This document shows positions 1 to 11,645 of a stretch of DNA of 64,000 nucleotides, one piece after another (position 1 is the stretch's first letter; every line of letters starts with the position of its first letter). The translations under genes were made by a program, and so were the position numbers. The notes under the pieces are model-generated. The model made no database searches. It had not been told where the DNA came from and saw only the letters and a list, made by a program, of their open reading frames with translations. The stretch covers positions 89,637,474-89,701,473 of the forward strand of contig OV884011.1 of NCBI GenBank assembly GCA_930367205.1, read 5' to 3'. Source of the DNA: Acanthosoma haemorrhoidale (lineage: Eukaryota; Arthropoda; Insecta; Hemiptera; Acanthosomatidae).

Positions 1-231
1 TTCTGTTGCTGATCTCGCCCCAATGGAAATTGAATCCTTTAGTCATAGAAAGGCTTAGGATCGTCAGTCCATTAAAACAGGCTATTCCAAACGTGATATC
101 CGCACGGTCGGTCTTGTGTGCCTAATAATTTGATATAGGACACCATAGTTTAATTTATGACAAGTAAATCACAAGCATAAAACCTCCTTACAGGGACCAA
201 TAATGCATAAATTATATTTGGATCCACTCAC
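1..231. other. Unassigned AT-rich sequence
   Basis: I see no gene or repeat I can name here. It precedes the family B retrotransposon tail that starts near 232. Confidence 0.5.
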
Positions 232-297
232 CCCAAATAAATTCCTTTATTTTTCCCTTATCCATAATCTTAAAAAATTGAGATCTAAGGGGGGGGG
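232..297 (+). mobile_element. Family B jockey-type 3' tail fragment with G9 end
   Basis: This short plus-strand stretch matches the 3' end of the family B retrotransposon seen more fully at 13451-14315: both read TTTATTTTTCCC, then a TCATCC-like or TTATCC-like segment, then AATCTTA and a GAGATCT or GAGAGCT box. Other family B copies (16016, 61171) continue into poly-A, but this one ends in nine G at 289-297. It is a 5'-truncated remnant of about 65 bp with no coding content. No target-site duplication was found. Confidence 0.55.
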
Positions 298-1988
298 AAT
301 ATTAGGTGGTATTTTTCGGGAGGATGATTGTTTTTTTTTTCATAAAATACCGTTTGGTAATAAATACTAAAAAGAGCAACCGCATTAACAATTCCGTTCA
401 AAGTTTGGTTGCACGATCAACCTATGCGGTTAGAACAGAGGGGTAATTTGTTAGCCGGGTAACGACGGGACTAAAGGTAATTAAACGTCATTACCGGAGA
501 GGAGAGGGGAGGGGGCTTCATTAGGCATCATTCGATGCGATTCAATGAAGGGCACGGGTAAGTGTGAAATCCATTTATCCACCGGGTTGTAACTGATGGC
601 TTGGAGCCATGGAACGCAAGGTGGAATCATTATTATTAACGAAGAAAAAAAAACAAAAAAAACATTAACATTTGACTTCAGTTAACGCCCTTTTACCAGT
701 ATCATTCCCATTCACCAAATAATTCACCTACAGGAGATATGGGCTTAACCGAATAACTCAATAGGCACACAGATTTATAAAATTATCATTTATAAAGATT
801 TATAAGATTATTAAGATAAAATTATATAAGATTTATATAATAAAGATTTATTAGATTCTAAGATTTATAAAAGTCAAGTTAATCTAAGAAACCCCTTTCA
901 GTCTTCACTCAATAAGAGTGTTGCGATTTTCGTAATGATGCTTATTTTATAACTTAATTTTAAGCATTTAAAAGTATGTAGCTGAAAACCAGTTGGATCG
1001 AAAATTGTAACACAAGATTTCAGGAAACCAAACTATTTTAAATAATAGTTAATAGGATAAATTTGATAAAAAATCTATGGCTTTATTATATGCCATACAT
1101 CGAGGTAAAACTACATCGTCATAAAATTACATACTTTTACTTTGCATCTATGGATCTAACAAGAACATATTTGTTTCTTATTAATCGAATTTATAATTGA
1201 AGCAGAAGGGTTGAGGTAAACAAGTTTGAAAACAAATAAATGGCTTCAGGAATAATACATATATCAAGGAAGCTTGTGACAACTATTTATGCATAAAATT
1301 ACATAATCTTTTTGTTCAGCAATAAACTGACTTGTTGTTTTATCCTGAAACATTATCATTCATAGTCGTCTAATGGAAAAAAATAAATATATATGCATAT
1401 ATCTATAATGGACTATTTACAACTGAGAAGTAGAAATAATGAATTTCATTCCACTTTAAATGACCTACAGGAATTTATTCATTTCAATTCTAGTGGTAAA
1501 GAATCATACAGTCCAATACTTTTAAAAGCAAACGAACTTTCATATACTTCAGTTTTACAACTTGGGATACTTAACCTTAAACTTAATTCAAGAGATTTTA
1601 TTAATAGAATTTCACCAAATATTCGGGTTTCTTATTTTTAAGCACTTTGGTAGATTTTCTATATAAAGCGTTATTCATTCATTGATCCTCTTTTCAGCCA
1701 TGAGGCTCTTCTCTCTCCGTGACTAGCTCTAGTCCGGAAGGCAGAAGAGGACCCTTGGTCAAGCAAGCCTGGAGAGTATCCTAACAGGTTACATGGAGAA
1801 GGGTATATTAATTAACCAGGCCACCCTCAAGAGGTGTAATAAATTTTTTTAGTCCAAACTGACAACCTTAAACTGACGTTTAGATCAGGGACATTGCCTA
1901 CAGACAAATCCCCTTAGGAGTTTGAAAACAGGAATGTATTCAAAACGACTTGCCAAACAGGCATTTCTTTAATTATATAGATAAACAA
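298..1988. other. No gene recognised; AT-rich, one degenerate short tandem
   Basis: Around 775-870 there is a degenerate low-complexity run built on AAGATTTATA-like words. An 82-codon open frame at 1393-1641 has no motif I know. About 1690-1850 is richer in G+C and may be an old transposon remnant, but I cannot place it. Confidence 0.5.
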
Positions 1989-2056
1989 CTTTATTATGAT
2001 AAAATTACAATCTGCTTTATTAGGCAATAAGTAATTGAGATAAATGTTCGGGGAAT
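1989..2056 (-). mobile_element. Family D jockey 3' end, about 70 bp
   Basis: On the minus strand this reads GAACATTTATCTCAATTAC, TTATTGCCTAATAAAGCAG, ATTGTAATTTTATCATAATA, the terminal block of family D. That block also ends the copies at 31205, 32100, 43846 and 59971. Only the tail survives, as expected after early termination of target-primed reverse transcription. No duplication was identified. Confidence 0.7.
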
Positions 2057-3638
2057 CGGAAATGGATTTATTGGAAGGGTAGTAGACTGATGTTAGAGTA
2101 AGGGGGAAAGTGAAGGAGCTGATCGACACAACAGTGGACTAAATGAAATCATGTACTACCAAAGGACCAATTGTTGACCAAGCCAACGCTAGCAGCCGGT
2201 GGCCCGGTGGCCCAGATAACACTTAACCAGCTGAGACGAGACCTATTTATCACTGACCCAGGCGTTGTTTTACAATAAATCGTATTCTGCTGACCGCTGG
2301 CACAGATGACGACCGCCCGTGTGAGGCAATATTTCAACTGATTCCCCACGCTGCTGAAATACGTCGTTCTACTTCTCCCTATATATGTTCTTCCAGTTTC
2401 CCACTCCCTCTCTCACTCACCCAGTCACACTCTCTCTTCCCGACTAGACGTAAGTCAGTACTTTTACTAAAACCGTTGAGAGGGGTAATTAGGGTTCTGA
2501 ACTCTGTAAGGAATGATTTTACGCATGCGCAGAACTCCAGTTTCTTTAATTAAATATCTCAAAATGAAATATCCTATGAAAACCTGTAGACTAGAATATA
2601 TCAATACATATACATATATATATAAATATAAATACATGAATGATTCTGAACGATCGTTTCACTGAGCACCAAACAGTTCTCAAACTTTTAACAATATATA
2701 CCAGTAAAAGCACCTTACCCTAGTCTTGTAAATCGTGCTAATGGTATCGTAACAAGTACAGATCAAAGTTGTCCATCAATCCCTATGTATCATCACATTC
2801 TATCTATCATTCAGACTAAAGTATAATAACTATTGGACAGACTATAATAATAATTATTAATAGCTATAAACTAAACATTGAAACCGTTAATTAGGGGTAG
2901 TAAATGGGCATGCCTTTCGACGAAGCATTCTCGTAGAAGAAGTAATTGGAGCTCGATTGAAGAGCATTAGAAGCTCAAAATAAATACAGTTTTACTGTGA
3001 CTAAAGGGGGTAAAAACGTAGAGACAAGGTTGTTTGAATTCCGTCAGAGAGAGTTTAGTTTTTCCTGCTAAGTAATTAGATAGGAGATACAGGGGTTGAC
3101 GTTCCGACCAAGAAGTGGACAACGGTATGTGTCCACTTGCATAGCAATGAGGAGGAAGCTGGCCGGCAACAGGGTCTTCCTCTCTGTGTGCTCGCTCACC
3201 GTACAGGCTTTTTGTCCGCCCTACCTCTGAGCCCTCTAAGCTAGCCCTAACCCTTTTCACGAGAACTAATTTGTAATTCGGAGCAAATTTCATTTGTAAG
3301 GGATAAAACTTTTTCGTCGACCCTTCTTTTCAAGTTTTTTTTTTAACGATTAAGCTAACTTATTTTAATTTACCATTATTTAACCTAAAGTTACGGGACT
3401 TTAGACTATAATTAACACCGGTTCTGTCCATTATACTTTATTTAGGTTAATCAAAAAATTCAATTTTTTTTTTCTATCAAATTGTCGCACAATGCAGTGA
3501 CTATGTAGTATAAGAATTCTATCGACATTTTCATGTATCATACAATAGACAGTAATTAAATATGCAGCTCTCTCTATTTTAAAGTTTTATGATGATGTTT
3601 TAAATAGTTATAACGATATTTTTTAATTTTCAAAAATA
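2057..3638. other. No gene recognised
   Basis: The stretch is mostly AT-rich with short ATAC/ATAT repeats near 2600-2640. A 108-codon open frame on the minus strand (2967-3293) lies in a more G+C-rich patch, but it has no recognisable domain and I do not call it a gene. Confidence 0.5.
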
Positions 3639-3648
3639 TTCCTGCTTC

Positions 3649-4190
3649 CTGATTATATTCCTTTATTGTGCTATAATTACAATCTGCCTTTTATAAGGCA
3701 ATAGTAATACAGATAAATGATCTCATTCATACCGTATTTACAGTTCATCATTCACTCGCTCATTCATACAATGCTTACAGACAGCCCAAAGACCTCCCAA
3801 ATCCACATGCGAAGAGAAAGCGGAGTCTTGGGGAGTCCCCCACGCTCCTCCGTCAGCCGCGTCACCGGGTACTAGCCAGTGGAGGCTGACCAAGAGCGCG
3901 AGAGCCACAGACGCTCAGGACATGATTAGAGAAACTTGCCATTGCCAGAACTCCCACTATTACTTAGTTATAGCAGGTCACGAGGCCACTGCCGTTTTAA
4001 TCTCCGAAGAGGATTATAGGGGTGAGTGGCGCAGTGCAAAGACTGTGCTACAGGATTAGGGTGGTTGGAAAGGCTACTGTGGAATTTCATAAACTTGGAA
4101 GGGATGAGTTCTAGAATGTAGGGTATATTAAGGTCGTTATGAAGGGTTTTGTTGCTGACATAATAAGGGGCATTTACTATTGTTCTCAGG
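3649..4190 (-). mobile_element. Family D jockey retrotransposon, 5'-truncated, with 10-bp TSD
   Basis: This is a 5'-truncated non-LTR retrotransposon on the minus strand. It is bracketed by the direct repeat TTCCTGCTTC at 3639-3648 and 4191-4200, read directly as the target-site duplication. The element holds the last 73 codons of ORF2 (3968-4189) and a long 3' UTR ending in GCAGATTGTAATTATAGCAC and AATAAAGG. The UTR carries TGTATGAATGAGCGAGTGAA and GGTATGAATGAGA, which recur in every other family D copy. The duplication and the intact frame suggest a fairly recent insertion. Confidence 0.85.
3968..4189 (-). pseudogene. ORF2 C-terminus of a jockey-clade retrotransposon (fragment)
   Basis: These 73 codons and a TAA stop are open from the truncation point. 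The translation begins LRTIVNAPYYVSNKTLHNDL and ends PLRRLKRQWPRDLL. The spacing LR.I.NAPYYV, LH.DL.IP, F..L..HPNP, RRLKR..P.DL is the C-terminal signature of jockey-clade ORF2 proteins, which follows the reverse transcriptase thumb and has no RNase H. In a full element the protein would act at target DNA as endonuclease and reverse transcriptase. Here both catalytic domains are missing, so the copy is inert. Confidence 0.85.
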
Positions 4191-4427
4191 TTCCTGCTTC
4201 AAGTAATTTTAATGATGACATAGCCACCAAAAGCACTTGTAGCATTATAAAATAATTTGTGGGTTGACCAGAGAGAAGTGAATATTTATTAATATAAATA
4301 GCCCACAAGCAGCCCATCATTCCAACATAATAGAGACGTATATGAACAAAAGTATGTTATATCAATTATTATTCACAGTTTTAACAGCGATAAAAAGAAT
4401 AAAGAAAAAAAATTATTTAAAAATCAA

Positions 4428-4620
4428 ATCTTTATTCTGATAAAATTACAACCTGCCTCATTGGGCAGTAAGTAATTGAATTTAATGTTCTCATTCATAC
4501 CATAATTACAATTCTTCATTCACTCGCTCATTCATACAGTATTTACAAACAGCCCAAAGACCTTCCAAATCCACTTGATTGTCAACCCCCCCCCCCATGC
4601 CAAAGAGGAAGCGGAGTGTG
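4428..4620 (-). mobile_element. Family D jockey 3' UTR fragment with internal C11/G11 tract
   Basis: The minus strand carries the family D 3' UTR (CTGTTTGTAAATACTGTATG, then GAATGAGCGAGTGAATGAAG, then the GCAGGTTGTAATTTTATCAG end). At 4586-4596 it has eleven C on the plus strand. Sister copies at 32100 and 59971 instead read GTGAGGGAGG there, so the homopolymer seems to have grown from a purine-rich G cluster. The 5' end is truncated before any coding sequence. Confidence 0.75.
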
Positions 4621-4780
4621 CGGGAGTGGGGGAAAAAAACCCATTTTAAACTAAATTTAAAGTAATATTCTCAATTTTGGTTCGTGCCAACACCAACTTT
4701 CTAGATCTTTAAGCATATATCACAGTGTACAGTCTCTGCAACATAGAATTGATCTCTTCCATCTTCAGGTCTTTTTAGGT
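4621..4780. other. Unassigned AT-rich sequence
   Basis: Nothing recognisable between the family D fragment and the SINE-like piece. Confidence 0.5.
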
Positions 4781-4784
4781 TGGC

Positions 4785-4870
4785 TTAGTAGGTAAAATCA
4801 CACACAGGATATTTGCCAAGTCCCAGGATTGAATTTCGCTCCTGCCAGGACGTTTTTTCTTTGGCTAATA
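4785..4870 (+). mobile_element. tRNA-derived SINE-like fragment
   Basis: The plus strand shows an A-box-like TGGCTTAGTAGG, then after a tRNA-like interval a B-box-like GGATTGAATTTC. It continues into CCTGCCAGGACG and CTTTGGCTAATAAT. The same downstream body, CTTTGGCTAATAAT after a degenerate B box, lies on the minus strand at 21455-21545, so the two are probably copies of one short interspersed element. Neither folds as an intact tRNA. Confidence 0.4.
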
Positions 4871-5743
4871 ATTAATATAACGTTTAGGCCCAACAAGTTA
4901 GCATTGCTAATGCGATTTGAATAACGGTTTTTAAAAAAAAATTGTAATGATAGTTAAGAAAAGACAGATCATATACTATTGGACGTTGAGATATTTAATT
5001 TGATAGCCTGCTCAATATATTATTTACTTATTTTTTTATTTATTTATTACTAGTAATTAATTAATTGAACGGGTCCTTTTTCGTGGAGTTTAAGTATTTT
5101 GCAAGGAATAAAATGGAAGCCCAGTAACCATAACAGACAAACCTTTTGCCCGAACGTCATTCTTGCGGAATGACACAGGAGTGAAATTTTTGAAAAACAA
5201 AAAAAATTAATAAAACCTTAAAAATTGATCCCAAAATGACAGAAATCATGTGCACTATTTCAATACTAAACATATAAAATGCTACCTAGACTTATTTGAC
5301 CCCCAGCAAGTTCCCTGGAAGTGTAATGAAATATATAATAACACTCAAGCTATCTCAAAAGCACACTAAAACGCCACCTTAAGAGGATATTGTAAGTGTG
5401 TCATATTTTTTAAATGTATACAAATTTAAAAAAAAATAAAGGCGTAAAAAAAATAAAGGGGTGCCATTATTTCCTCCCCCAAGAATGAATTCCGTCTTTG
5501 CATCTACAAGAAGCTTGGGCGTATTATTTTTCAATTGCGAGGAAAGGAAGAACTCGAGAACAATATTCATCCACTCCATGTCAATGTTCTCATTAACAGG
5601 GATTTTACTTTCTTCCTGGAGCCACTTAACTTTAAAAAAAACATTGCTATATTACTGATGTGAGCTGGGAACTGAGAAGCCTAATTAGTTGGATATATCT
5701 GCAATACTATTTTTTCAGTTTTTTTCTATGTAAATGAGTTTAG
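4871..5743. other. No gene recognised
   Basis: Very AT-rich sequence with TTTATTTATTTA-like runs near 5030. Two short overlapping open frames on opposite strands near 5379-5658 look like chance. Confidence 0.5.
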
Positions 5744-5822
5744 ATTGTAAATATTGTATGAATGAGAACAGTTACATTTTGACCAATAATGCAGATAGTA
5801 ATTTTATCACAAGAAAGAAGTT
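5744..5822 (+). mobile_element. Family D jockey 3' end, degraded
   Basis: The reading TGTAAATATTGTATGAATGA, GAACA, a gap, CCAATAATGCAGATAGTAAT, TTTATCAC aligns with the last 80 bp of family D, with small internal losses. No coding sequence or clear duplication remains. Confidence 0.55.
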
Positions 5823-5919
5823 TACTTTATAAATGAGTTTAAATTTGAAAAGAAACTATCGAAGATATTAGGAGAACAGGCCTACGTGTCATGAAGTGAT
5901 ATGCGAGACGTGTTTCCGG

Positions 5920-6270
5920 ATTAGGTGGCAACAAGGCTTGGGTGTACACATGCGGTTATTAAACGTACGGTGCCGCTACCGCTGCGTACGTATGGGCTGG
6001 GGGTACGTTTATTTCAGACCCTTAGTGCACCCACCGGTGACGTCACGTTGCTTGCTGTAGTTTTTCTAACCATTTTTTCAATCAATCGATGTATCCAGTA
6101 TCGTTTATTTTTAGTTTTAGAATACATTTTTTGTATACTATGTAGGCAAGAATTCTTTGATGGACAACCGAATGAGTGCCAGCGCTAATTCACGGACATG
6201 TGTATGTTTAATTGGTACTGCTCTGGAGGTGAGGGACGTTTAAAAACCGTATGTGTGCACCGGACCTAAT
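5920..6270. mobile_element. Small element with imperfect terminal inverted repeats (about 350 bp)
   Basis: The left end reads ATTAGGT, a 13-bp interruption, then GGTGTACACATGCGGTTATT and AAACGT. The reverse complement of the right end reads ATTAGGTCCGGTGCACACAT, ACGGTTTTTAAACGT. The two ends thus form an inverted repeat of about 35 bp with one insertion in the left arm. The interior is relatively G+C-rich and holds an 87-codon open frame without known motifs. A non-autonomous DNA transposon is the likeliest reading; superfamily and target duplication are not established. Confidence 0.45.
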
Positions 6271-6349
6271 TATCATACAAATATCTCCACTATTTTGTCC
6301 TATTCTCCTTGGTCTCTCAGCCTTAAAATAATCGGAAGGTTTACTTAAA

Positions 6350-6790
6350 CATTCATCAAGCAATTAAGATTATAACGGCAGATTATTCCGGCTTGGGAAG
6401 CAATTCCGAAAGTGAAGGGAAATTTTCGTTCCCCCAGGAGGCGGCTCGCTGCGGGTCGTATCCAACAGATTTTATTCGAAACGAAGAGTAGATTTTCGTT
6501 TAAGTCAAATATTTGCTGATCCACTAGACGAGGAGGGTCTCACCGCTCTAATCCGTTGCTGAGTATACAAATTATAACCGCCCTTAATTCCTTTCTTCGT
6601 AGGCTTATCTGCTCAGCGGACCAGGGCTGAGTTAGAATGCAGGCCAGGGGTCGCTTGCATCTGCGCCACTTATACAGCGCCCCCTTATCTCCACTGATTT
6701 ACAGTTTACTGCCTGCGTTTAATGGCTGAATTATTCTGGTCCACTTTGCCCAGGGCTTCTGTGTGTCCCAACCTGTGCCACTCCGGCAAT
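6350..6790. other. G+C-richer island of unknown role
   Basis: About 440 bp stand out from the AT-rich background. They contain several TTATCT words and no long open frame or repeat copy. It could be a conserved regulatory element, a non-coding exon or an eroded transposon; only comparison with relatives can decide. Confidence 0.25.
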
Positions 6791-9391
6791 TGTATAATAT
6801 GAATAGTTTAACTGACAATCTATTTGTCGAGGCACCAGTATATATATGTCCAGGTAACCAACCTAATATGTATTTATCTCTTCATTACCTGTAACATTCA
6901 TTAAAGCATATATATATAATTCTATTTTAAATAAATGTAACACAATATCATAGCACCCAAATTCTATGTATACTAATTACGGCATGTGCTAAAAAACATT
7001 TTTTAGTTGTGCTTCTCACAAGTGTAATAAATAGTGTAACTTACAAAACCTTTAGACAGGGAGGGGCTGTTTTGAATTTGAGTGAATAATTAAAACAATC
7101 CCTATTCAATCTAAAAGCTAAGTGCAATCTACCATTCTAGTTGATACATCGGTGATTACGGTAGATAGTATGATCAATTCATTACATCGAAGGACGTGTA
7201 ATTCCGAAAATCGAATTTTCTTCATAAACCTAAGAAAAGTAATGAGAAGTAATTAACTTCTTGACTATTGCAAATGTTTATTTATATACGATATTTGTTG
7301 CTACGTTTCTGACCGAGACCGAGAATGGTCCATCCTCAGGGAACATATGTTGTTTTATTCAACAAACTATTGGTTAATAAAAAATTGGGAAGGATATAAT
7401 GAAAATCTATTAACTATAATCATAAAGTTCATTTTTTAAATATTTTTTATCTTAAGTTGTATGTAAATCTTAGTATTAAACAGCATGTATCTATATGCCA
7501 AGCAAGATAAACACAGAATGAGCAAGAAACGGACTCTTTTATGTCATATATTTTCTTGAGTAAATTAAACTTAACTTAAAGCGTACCAACCTTACCTACC
7601 TAAAACGTTGCCACCCGAAATTAATTAAGTTGGGAATAGAATATTATTATAATTTTCAGACATTAAAAATATTTGTGTTACAGTTGTCTGTTGGATCAAA
7701 TAGTTTCAGGAAATGTTATATGTTACTGCTCGTATCAATATTCAATAGACCAGATACCTGAAACATTACTGTTGAATAAACTTGAATAGGTAATGTATCA
7801 CAGAGGGAGTCTATAATATGCAAACTTAAACAGTGTACACAACTCGAGGGTATAATTTTAATCAACCTTCATTCAAGTTATTTCAAACAAAACTCGTTCA
7901 CATTTAACAACCAAATCATTACCGATTTCCTACATTCTCGGTCTTAGGCATGTTGACATAAATAGCCAATGTGCACAACCGTGAAACGCTCTAAATTATG
8001 ACGTATTGAAGCATGGGCACCCCCCCCCGCCTTACCTAATGACCTAAAATATTCTGCTAAAAATCAAATTACTCAATTTAAGCTCGGGGTGTAGTACGGC
8101 ATAACTTCGTCAATAGTTGGTGGAATCAGTTCTACGTGGTATTTTCGTTCATCAAAAACTCTTTATCATTACACTTCTTTGAAAATAATTATTAAAAAGC
8201 CTTCACATGTACATAAATATTGTACATATAGAAGGTCATTGTTTTAACATAATATCATGAAAGAGGGTGGCGTATTTATAAACAGCTTTAGGATCGATCT
8301 TTTAATAAATGAAATGAAACATTTATTAGTTTAATGATTCCTCAAACATTATACTGAAATGTACAACTGTAAAGGACATTAAAATTGTTGAATTCATTGT
8401 ATTATTTTAAACGCGTAGATAAGGTGAAGATCTATTTATTACTTTTATTATTCCTCAGTGAAATGTATCATCAATTCCTCTTTCGGTCAAGTTTCTATAC
8501 AAATTTAACAGAGAAATATAGACAAAAAAAAGTTTTTTTCCTAAACGATATTTAAACTAAATCGTGATCCTCGCGGTTCCTATTACTCAAAAAAACAGTT
8601 TTAGATATATTGAATTGTAAATGAGGAGAAGAGCTTGTTCCGAGACCGGCTAAGGTTGATGAAAGAGAGTTGTTAGGTTTTCATTAAATTTATGAATGGA
8701 AAACGTTTCCTACATACTGTATATGTCTGCATCAGGTGAGTAGGAAGGTTTCATTCAACCTAAGCCGATCTCCCCACAATTTCTTCTACTCATTTATCCA
8801 CTCACTCCTAAGAATGAACCAACGGAATACAAAAAACATTTACCACGCAATGACTTTATTTTAAAGTTAAGTTAAACATTTGTCTTTCTCAGCGGGCCGA
8901 ATCCTACGAATGTGCGACTTGAAAGTCAAAGAAAGTTAGAAGATTAAGTAAGGCCTAACAAAGAAAATTTTCAGAGAAACCGTTCTGAAAGGAAAAGATT
9001 TAACTTGCCTTCTTTATGTTATGATGTTATGTTAGCGGGGGGGGGGAGGTTCGGCTAACTCATAAGACAATTGAATTTTACCTACCCGTCGTCGATCTGC
9101 CTGACTTACGTCCTAAAAACGCGGTAGTGAAGTTGATTCAATCGATCCAAAATTATAAAGGTTCACTATAAAATATCTTGATCAGGTGTAATATTCTAAT
9201 ACAGAATGTATTCTTAAAAATAATCGTTTCCGTTTCGATAAAATTTAAGATTTCTCACGTCGATTGATTTAAATGTTGACTAATGATTTAAATATTCGTT
9301 CCTATTTTAAAGGCAGAATGGAGAAGCTAAAATAAATTAAAAATAAATATACATGTATAACAATTTAGTTCATAATTGGTGTACCACAATT
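6791..9391. other. No gene recognised; one hairpin-motif copy at 7298-7340
   Basis: AT-rich sequence throughout, with C9 at 8020-8028 and G10 at 9037-9046. Apart from the short hairpin motif entered separately I can name nothing. Confidence 0.5.
7298..7340 (-). repeat. Copy of the CCTGAxGATGG...GAAACG 3'-end motif
   Basis: On the minus strand this reads CCTGAGGATGGACC, ATTCTCGGTCTCGGTC, then AGAAACGTAGCAAC, followed by AATAAAC near 7270. The same order, CCTGATGATGG, a stem, GTC, GAAACGT, CAC or CAAC, then AATAAA, occurs at 19761 and in both arms of the element at 35325-35880. It is probably the 3' end of a dispersed repeat family that I cannot name. Confidence 0.45.
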
Positions 9392-9458
9392 CCCCCCCCC
9401 CCTTCTTCTAAGCTCTCTAGTTAGAAATTCAGGATGAGGGAAAAATAAATTGAAGAAG
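9392..9458 (-). mobile_element. Family B jockey-type 3' tail fragment with G11 end
   Basis: On the minus strand this reads TTTATTTTTCCCTCATCCTG, AATTTCTAACTAGAGAGCTT, AGAAGAA, then eleven G (C11 on the plus strand at 9392-9402). It matches the family B end at 16030 and 61185 almost base for base up to the AGAGAGCTTAG box, where those copies run into poly-A instead. Confidence 0.65.
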
Positions 9459-11183
9459 TTTCCTTCCTACATATTCAGTTACTTACTAAGTGAGAGGGGA
9501 AAAAAATGAACTCCGAATTAAAAACCTGCATATGTACGATATAAGAAATGATCTGAATACAAAATCTTTCCCTTATTTCCTATTTATAACTATGGCTCTA
9601 TGCTCTGAATCATCGTTTATGAGCTAATCATCATCAAACATACGATAATTATATGCTTTTGATTTAGCTACAATAAAAAAAAAAAAAGTTAACCAGAACC
9701 TTTATTGTTCGATTCGACAGTCAAAATCCCTAATTTTATTAAAGCTTTTTGAAGTTAAAAGTTTAAAGTTAGAAGCTACTCATTCAATCCTATATCTGGC
9801 AAACACAGATTTTGGATTTTCTTCAACTGAATAGAAATAAGTTTAAGTGATAAAAGTTTTAAAAAAATACTTTTTTTTTTTTACATAGTATGATCTTTTT
9901 ATTTTAAAAAAAATATACACCGAAGATATTTTTATCGCTGCATGAAAACATAAGATCATTCACATTTTCCCCCTATTTTGGCAGTTTTCCAGGGCAATTC
10001 CTAAATTGTGTTTGAACGCGGAGAAAACGAAAACAAATAATTCTACGGCTTATAAATGATATTTGCATTATGGCCAGTAACTGACTTTTCTCTATGTTAT
10101 CGCTTCAATTTTCAGAGTAATAAAATTTTCTGAGTTATGACTTCTACAAGTAACTTAAGTAGAAATAGCAGTTTGCTCCTCATGACTAACTACACTTAAC
10201 AGATTTTTTTTAACCTCAGTCGGAAAAAGTATTTTCCCAGGTGATTTCTGTGGTTTGACTTAGTCGTGATTTGCACAACCTACAATGTAATGAAAGTTGG
10301 AGTGAATATACCGCTGGCAAATAATCGTACAATAATAATTTTTTGTCAACTATTTCACTATATGCTCTAATGATTTCTGTCATATTAAACGATATTTCAC
10401 CGTAATTGTTCGTTTTCCTTTAGTCAAAATTATACAACCAGTCCTGCAACCAGATTTTTCTATTCCTCTCCTCCCGTATCTTCCTTCTTTGATCGATCGA
10501 AGGTCGAGTATCTAACCTCTAGAATTTCATTCTTTGAACTATTTACGGATCCTGTTCAGTTCCCACATTTTGTAAATTCTTGTATTTTTATGTTCTTCTT
10601 GTCACTAAAAGCTGTCGCAAGTAGCAGTATTAGGTGAACCAATCCATCCAAATGTAAATGTCACTGAAGTATTGAACAAACTACAACCTTCGGAAATTAA
10701 GTTGATTTCCCACTGACTTAAGCACTTGGATAAAGCATTTTGTTTTGTATGTCATCCTGTTTTAGGTTTTATTTTAATGCACTAGACAAGGTGGTGTATT
10801 TAGGTGTGCTAAAGATGATTGTGCGTGTATTTTTTTTATGTTGCTCTTAGGGGACTGTATCCCAAAATCAAATAATTTTGTTAGTTCATTGGTTGATACA
10901 TACTGAACATCCAGCTCCTTGCCGTCTACGACTATGTGACATATTCTTTATCATTCCTTCTAATGACTGCCATTGTTTATTTATTAAAACTAAATCAACT
11001 CATTCAAGCGTGTATAATGTGTGGATTATATAGTTTCATGCTAACAAAATCAATACTTGATGAATATCAAACGTCCAGTGGAGTGAATCCTAACGCTGAG
11101 AGACCGGAGACCAATATGTCTGAAGCATTGACTGCCTGGAGTTTTGCCAACGCGTGGGTGTGTCTGCCGTAATCAGCCTGCCA
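9459..11183. other. No gene recognised
   Basis: AT-rich sequence with scattered A or T runs. A 78-codon open frame at 10936-11172 has no recognisable motif and stops just before the foldback element. Confidence 0.5.
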
Positions 11184-11187
11184 ATAA

Positions 11188-11641
11188 ATTCTTAGAGGAG
11201 CCATCTTGGATAGGCCGAGACAGGGCGACTGACTCCATCGAGAGCTGTTAAGCCTCTACTAGACAAAAATATGAATTATCAACGGAAGATTTACAAACTG
11301 ATAATTTTTTTTCATCGATAACGATTGGCCACTCATCAGTGTATTTACTGTCCTGGGGCTTTCAACACTTCACACTGCCATTCTCAAGACCTAAAAATGC
11401 TCCCGATCAGGGGGGAGCCTGATTTCTTATCGCTGCATCATTTTAACCTTTTAAAGAATGGCAGCGAGAGGTATTGAAAGCGCTAAGATACTAAAATACA
11501 CTAATGAGTGGGCAGATGTTGAATTCCATGAATAAAAATTAAATTATCAGCTTCTAAGACTTCCATTGATAATTTAGAATTTTGTCGAGTACAGGCTTAA
11601 TCGCCCTGTCTCCGTCTATCCAAGATGGCTCCTCCAAGAAT
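11188..11641. mobile_element. Foldback element, 454 bp, almost entirely inverted repeat
   Basis: The two halves are inverted copies of each other. Both ends read ATTCTTRGAGGAGCCATCTT then GGATAG, followed by GAGACAGGGCG. Similarity continues through about 200 bp per arm (AATTATCAAYGGAAG, CTGATAATTT, CCACTCATYAGTGTATTT, CTGCCATTCT) with one 20-bp insertion in the left arm. The apex near 11400 has its own small palindrome, GCTCCC...GGGAGC. ATAA at 11184-11187 and 11642-11645 is a plausible 4-bp target duplication. There is no coding capacity, so any mobility would depend on another element's transposase. Confidence 0.85.
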
Positions 11642-11645
11642 ATAA

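Noticed and set aside
5925..6188. 87-codon open frame
   Set aside because: It lies inside a short inverted-repeat element and shows no transposase or other motif.
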